DNA from: JAFLCL01 sp964502175 | GTDB lineage: Bacteria > Myxococcota_A > Polyangia > Polyangiales > Sandaracinaceae | Direction: 5' to 3' | Assembly: GCA_964502175.1 (NCBI GenBank) | Contig: CAZCVE010000030.1 | Span: 1 to 64,000 of the forward strand | Length of the DNA: 64,000 bases | Shown here: piece by piece, positions 60,367 through 64,000 of the stretch | How positions within the stretch are numbered: position 1 is the stretch's first letter | Layout of the letters: every line of letters starts with the position of its first letter | The notes under the pieces: model-generated | What the model was told of the DNA's origin: nothing | What the model saw: only the letters and a program-made list of their open reading frames with translations | Database searches by the model: none | Position numbers and translations under genes: made by a program

Positions 60367-61035
60367 TCAGTGGAGGTAGCGGGTGCGGCCCCAGCCTTCT
60401 AGGTATTGCTTCGTCGTCTCGGGGACTCGGAGGAGCCATGGGTCGATCAGGCCGACCACCATCGACTCCATCGCGCCCATGCCGAGCACCGCGCGGAGGG
60501 CCCAGGTGAGCACCGTGCGCGTGCGCTGGTAGCTGCGGATCTCCAAGAAACCGCGCGCGTCTTCCACGTCGTGCGGGCGGTCGCGGTCGAGCTCGAACGT
60601 CACGCGGCGTGCAGACGCGTCGTGACGGAGGCGCAGCGAGTAGGCGGCCATCACGCCCATCTGCGACTGCTCGATGTAGAGGATGCGCGCGCCGCGATCG
60701 AGACCGTCGTCGCGCGTGAGCGCGGTGCCGGGCAGCATGTGGCGGTAGGCGGGGAGATCGTTGAGCGCGCGCCAGACCTCGGCGACGGGACGATCCACGA
60801 CCTGGAACGACGTGCCTCCGACCCACGGCTCGCGCGTGTTGGACACGTGGGGTCGCCTCACGAGCTCGCCGCGATCGAGGGCGGCCCGCTCGGTCGCGGT
60901 GAACGCGCCGACGCGCTCCTGCGCGTGCCCGTCGTGCACGGCCGCGGCCAACGACAACCCGAGCGCGATCAGCGCTGCGAAGAGGGAGAAGAGCGTGCTC
61001 GACGCGCGAGCGCCGATCCTGGGGCGCGTGCTCAC
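60367..61035 (-). CDS. exported SRPBCC/START-like protein
   Basis: A 222-residue protein with an N-terminal signal or anchor (LFSLFAALIALGLSLAAAV). TSFQVVDRPVAEVWRALNDLPAYRHMLPG and SLRLRHDASARRVTFELD match the SRPBCC fold seen in polyketide-cyclase-like proteins, which bind hydrophobic ligands. Ligand unknown. It lies 28 bases after the next gene upstream and may be co-transcribed with it. Confidence 0.8.
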   Translation of the reverse strand: MSTRPRIGARASSTLFSLFAALIALGLSLAAAVHDGHAQERVGAFTATERAALDRGELVRRPHVSNTREPWVGGTSFQVVDRPVAEVWRALNDLPAYRHMLPGTALTRDDGLDRGARILYIEQSQMGVMAAYSLRLRHDASARRVTFELDRDRPHDVEDARGFLEIRSYQRTRTVLTWALRAVLGMGAMESMVVGLIDPWLLRVPETTKQYLEGWGRTRYLH

Positions 61036-61063
61036 GCGGCCTCCGACGGTCGATACGCGCGCT

Positions 61064-61585
61064 TCATTCGCTCGCGTCCGCGGCGCGGCGCGTCAGCTTC
61101 GAGAGCACCCGGCCGCGCTCGGGCTTCTTCAGCGGTCCGTCGTAGAGCGCTGCGAGCGCGGCGCGCGCGCGCTCGAACGTGGCGTCGTCCTCGGCGCGAT
61201 CGAGCGACGTCCAGAGCGCGAGCTCGAGGCCCACGTGGCGCTTCGCGGTTCGCATGATCTCGATCGTGAACGCGACCACGTCCGGGTCGCCCGGAGCGAG
61301 CTCGTGCGCGTAGTGCGCGTAGCGCGCCGCGAGCCTCGGCTTGTGGAGCGCGTCTCGCGCCTCGCGTCCGGCCTCGAGGAACGCGCGCGCACGCTCTGCG
61401 ATCGGACGCGACGCATCGGTGGCGCGCGCCACGGCCACGCTCACGCGCGCACGCGCTTGGCGTCCACCGCGGGGGCGGCGGAGCGCAGGCAGCACGCCCT
61501 GCAAGATCACGAGGACCACCACGAGGATCGCCAGCACCGCGAGCAGCGGCATCATCCAGGTCGGGACGGAGTCGAGCCCAGGCAT
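61064..61585 (-). CDS. single-pass membrane protein with helical domain
   Basis: A 173-residue protein starting MPGLDSV at 61585. One transmembrane helix (MMPLLAVLAILVVVLVILQGVL-type, residues 10-31) is followed by a basic stretch and TPR-like helices (AERARAFLEAGREARDAL, RLAARYAHYAHEL). Function unknown. Neighbours suggest a small envelope operon. Confidence 0.75.
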   Translation of the reverse strand: MPGLDSVPTWMMPLLAVLAILVVVLVILQGVLPALRRPRGGRQARARVSVAVARATDASRPIAERARAFLEAGREARDALHKPRLAARYAHYAHELAPGDPDVVAFTIEIMRTAKRHVGLELALWTSLDRAEDDATFERARAALAALYDGPLKKPERGRVLSKLTRRAADASE

Positions 61586-61714
61586 CTCCACCGCATCGTA
61601 GCGCTGGCGATCCACGTTACGCGACTTGCGTGACCTGGCCCCCACCTCGCGGGGCCCAAGCCCGCGTGTCCTCCCCCGCGTTGCGGTGGAGGGGCACTCC
61701 GGCGCTAGGGCCGG

Positions 61715-62377
61715 TCATCCGTCCTTCTTTCGCTTCGCTTCTGCCTTCCGCACCGCGCCGCTCGCGGCCCAGCTGCAGATGGGACACGCGTCGTGGTCGT
61801 GGCGCAGCGCGGGGCAGTGCGCGCGGCCGAAGTAGATGATCTGGAGGTGCAGTCGGTTCCAGAGCGACGCGTCGAACGCGCGCTTGAGATCGCGCTCCGT
61901 CTGCTCGACGTTCTTTCCCTTCGACAGACCCCAGCGCCACGCGAGGCGGTGGATGTGCGTGTCCACGGGGAACGCCGGTACGCCGAACGCCTGCGCCATC
62001 ACCACCGACGCCGTCTTGTGGCCCACGCCCGGCAGCGCCTCGAGGGCATCGAAGGTGCGCGGCACTTCGCCGCTGTGGTGCTCGACGAGCAGCTTCGAGA
62101 GGCCGACGAGCGCCTTGGCCTTCTGCGGAGCGAGGCCCACCTCGCGGATGAAGCGGCGCACTTCGTCGACCTCGAGCGCGGCCATCGCCGCCGCGGTCGG
62201 CGCGCGGCGGAAGAGCGCGGGCGTGACCTGGTTCACCTTCTTGTCGGTCGTCTGCGCGGAGAGCACGACGGCGACGAGCAGCGTGAACGGGTCGGTGTGA
62301 TCGAGCGGGATCGGCGTGTCCGGATGGAGCCGACCGAGGATGTCGACGATCTTCTCGGCCTTGTCCGCGCGCTTCAT
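61715..62377 (-). CDS. nth: endonuclease III with incomplete Fe-S cysteine set
   Basis: A 220-residue DNA glycosylase. The HhH motif is LEALPGVGHKTASVV with the catalytic Lys, and the catalytic Asp is in FPVDTHIHRLAWR. It removes oxidised pyrimidines. The usual Fe-S site has four Cys (C-x6-C-x2-C-x5-C); here the C-terminus reads AHCPALRHDHDACPICSW with only three Cys in a C-x9-C-x2-C layout, and none follows. The cluster may be absent or three-ligand. The start at 62377 gives normal length. Confidence 0.92.
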   Translation of the reverse strand: MKRADKAEKIVDILGRLHPDTPIPLDHTDPFTLLVAVVLSAQTTDKKVNQVTPALFRRAPTAAAMAALEVDEVRRFIREVGLAPQKAKALVGLSKLLVEHHSGEVPRTFDALEALPGVGHKTASVVMAQAFGVPAFPVDTHIHRLAWRWGLSKGKNVEQTERDLKRAFDASLWNRLHLQIIYFGRAHCPALRHDHDACPICSWAASGAVRKAEAKRKKDG

Positions 62378-62497
62378 GGCCGCGAGGTGTAGCAGCCACG
62401 CACGTGCGGGTTTGCCCGGACTACTTCGCTCGGATAGAGCGTGCCGCCTTCGCGGGGCTTCCTTCCCATGGGCTTCTTCCTTGCCGGAGCACACTCC

Positions 62498-63931
62498 ATG
62501 ACTCGATCGTTCCGTGTCCTCCTCGTCGCGCTCGCGGTCTCGTCGGCGTCCACCGCCGGCTGCGCCGAGCCCACCCCCACGGTCGACGCTGGGCCGTCAC
62601 CGTTCGATGCGCCCGAGCCCCGCGACGCGTTCCGCGCGCCGGACGCGGCCGAGCCCGTGGACGCCGCGCGTGGACCCGATGCGCCCGCGCCGCGCTGCGA
62701 AGGCGCGGGCTGCGAGATCGTCGAGATCGCGCTCGGCTTCGAGACGAGCTGCGCGCTCCGAGGAAACGGAGACGTGTGGTGCTGGGGCCGTGGCCAGTCG
62801 GGCGAGCTCGGCGACGGTGCGTCGCGCCACCTGCCCGGCTGTCCTCGCGTGGGCGGCAGCGAGCGCACGGACTGCTCGAACGTCGCGGTGCACGTCGATC
62901 TCCCGGGACCGGTGGAGCACATCTACGCGCAAGGCGGCTTCGACGTGTGCGCCGAGGAGGCCGACGGCGACTTCCTGTGCTGGGGATCGCGCGGCTACAT
63001 GATCTCGGGAGAGATCGAGGCCGATCGTCTGCGTCCCGAGGCCGCCCCCACGTTCCGCAACGCGAGGAGCTTCGCGAACAGCTTCGTCTTCACGTGCTGG
63101 CTCGACGCGTCCGGCGCGCCGTCGTGCATCGGCGACAACAGCGTGGGTCAGCTCGCGCAAGGCGACTTCATGACGCGCCTCATGACGGTCGTGCCGCGCG
63201 TGGAGGGCTCCGCGCCCGAGCCGGTCACGGGCCTGCTCGAGATCGCGTCGTCGACGACCTTCGGCGGCACGGTGTGCGCGCGCAGCGCAGATCAGCTCTA
63301 TTGCTGGGGCCAGAACGACCTCGGGCAGATCGGCGATCCGCGCACACACACGACGTGTGTGTCGGGCATCAACGAGTACGACTGCACGGCGTTCGTGACC
63401 CCGATCGCGTTCGCGAACACCGCCGACATCACGCGCCTCTCGCTCGGCTCCCAGCACACGTGCGCGCTGCTCACGGACGGCACCGCGTGGTGCTGGGGCC
63501 AGAACCGAAACGGAGAGCTCGGACTCGGCACGACCGAGACCCAAGACGTCGCGGCCCGCCGCGAGCCGGTCGAGGTCACCAACCTCTCGAACGTCGCCGA
63601 GCTCGAGCTCGGCGCGCGACACAGCTGCGCGCGCCTCGACGACGGAACCGTCTGGTGCTGGGGTTCGAACGACCTCGGCCAGCTCGGCGACGGCCTCATG
63701 GATCATCCCGAGCCGTCCTGCATGAACGGCAGCTCGCTGATCGACTGCTCGTCCGTGCCCGTGCAGGTGATGGGCGTCGACGACGCGATCGCGCTCGAGG
63801 TGGGCCGCCAGCACTCGTGCGTGATCCGCGCGGGTGGCACGGTCTGGTGCTGGGGATCGAACGACACCTACGAGACCGCGCCCGTCACGCGGCAGCCGGT
63901 GTTCGCCCCGACCCAGGTGATGTCGTTGTGA
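62498..63931 (+). CDS. RCC1-repeat lipoprotein
   Basis: A 477-residue lipoprotein (signal ending STAGC) with an Asp/Pro/Ala linker and at least six RCC1-type blades. Each blade has H/T-SCAL...G.VWCWG...GELGDG or a variant (TCALLTDGTAWCWGQNRNGELG, SCARLDDGTVWCWGSNDLGQLG). Such propellers bind proteins or glycans at the cell surface; the ligand is unknown. An ATG at 62441 would precede the signal and is not preferred. Confidence 0.9.
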   Translation: MTRSFRVLLVALAVSSASTAGCAEPTPTVDAGPSPFDAPEPRDAFRAPDAAEPVDAARGPDAPAPRCEGAGCEIVEIALGFETSCALRGNGDVWCWGRGQSGELGDGASRHLPGCPRVGGSERTDCSNVAVHVDLPGPVEHIYAQGGFDVCAEEADGDFLCWGSRGYMISGEIEADRLRPEAAPTFRNARSFANSFVFTCWLDASGAPSCIGDNSVGQLAQGDFMTRLMTVVPRVEGSAPEPVTGLLEIASSTTFGGTVCARSADQLYCWGQNDLGQIGDPRTHTTCVSGINEYDCTAFVTPIAFANTADITRLSLGSQHTCALLTDGTAWCWGQNRNGELGLGTTETQDVAARREPVEVTNLSNVAELELGARHSCARLDDGTVWCWGSNDLGQLGDGLMDHPEPSCMNGSSLIDCSSVPVQVMGVDDAIALEVGRQHSCVIRAGGTVWCWGSNDTYETAPVTRQPVFAPTQVMSL

Positions 63932-64000
63932 ACCACGACGGCGCGCGAGCGCAGGAACCCACGCCGCGAGAAGGTGTCCGGACGAACATGCGCCATCGCT

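Noticed and set aside
63932..64000. Start of another gene at the right edge
   Set aside because: Only 69 bases remain and no start with a ribosome-binding site or conserved sequence is visible.

Overview
The window is very GC-rich bacterial DNA with lipoproteins carrying Asp/Ala/Pro-rich linkers, MopE-like and RCC1-like surface proteins, a Ser/Thr kinase with a myxobacterial C-terminal domain, TPR proteins and abundant ECF sigma factors. This suggests a myxobacterium of the Polyangia, plausibly Sandaracinaceae. The taxonomic call is an inference from gene content and style. No rRNA or tRNA gene was seen. A run of 100 N (1933-2032) is flanked by an exact 55-bp duplicate and looks like a scaffolding artefact inside one gene.

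Region 1-17.8 kb is mainly an iron/haem acquisition island. The left edge holds the C-terminal part of an Rpn-family nuclease whose last visible residues are at least ten VEGR units. Next, on the minus strand, come two imelysin-like lipoproteins flanking a DUF1111 di-haem protein, a kelch-like lipoprotein, a protein with three tandem HmuY-like domains, a TonB-dependent receptor, a thioredoxin-like [2Fe-2S] ferredoxin, a cysteine-free ribosomal protein S4 and three small proteins. A second minus-strand operon encodes a cysteine-containing lipoprotein, DUF4266, DUF3570, a MopE-like lipoprotein and an envelope protein. Divergent from it is a single-domain HmuY-like lipoprotein, followed by two decayed genes (PPC-domain and PepSY-TM remnants) and a 52-residue secreted Cys-rich peptide. 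At least five 7-1-7 palindromes resembling TGAGAGTnACTCTCA lie at the start of these units and look like GC-shifted Fur boxes, so one regulon probably covers the island.

Region 17.9-33.9 kb is mixed: two ECF sigma factors each overlapping a membrane-protein gene, a di-haem lipoprotein, a hydrolase, RNase HI, a purple-acid-phosphatase-like lipoprotein, an AAA ATPase-DUF4276 pair of defence type, a ferritin-like protein, several secreted proteins and a TPR-methyltransferase fusion. A 78-bp palindrome-bearing segment sits in frame inside a small gene at 31.3 kb.

Region 33.9-40.6 kb is a respiratory complex I operon, nuoABCDGHI, lacking nuoE and nuoF. NuoH has an unusual insertion.

Region 40.9-51.4 kb carries a helicase-like HerA-type ATPase, a Phd-VapC module, remnants of an MNT-HEPN pair and of a ParE-type toxin, a hybrid histidine kinase, an M1 aminopeptidase with HEAT-like repeats and a CHAP-type secreted protein. 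Region 51.4-64 kb holds a Ser/Thr kinase, large secreted lipoproteins including a zincin-like metalloprotease, an SRPBCC protein, an endonuclease III with an incomplete Fe-S cysteine set and an RCC1-repeat lipoprotein. Tandem repeats of 12, 14, 15, 18 and about 42 bp recur through the window.
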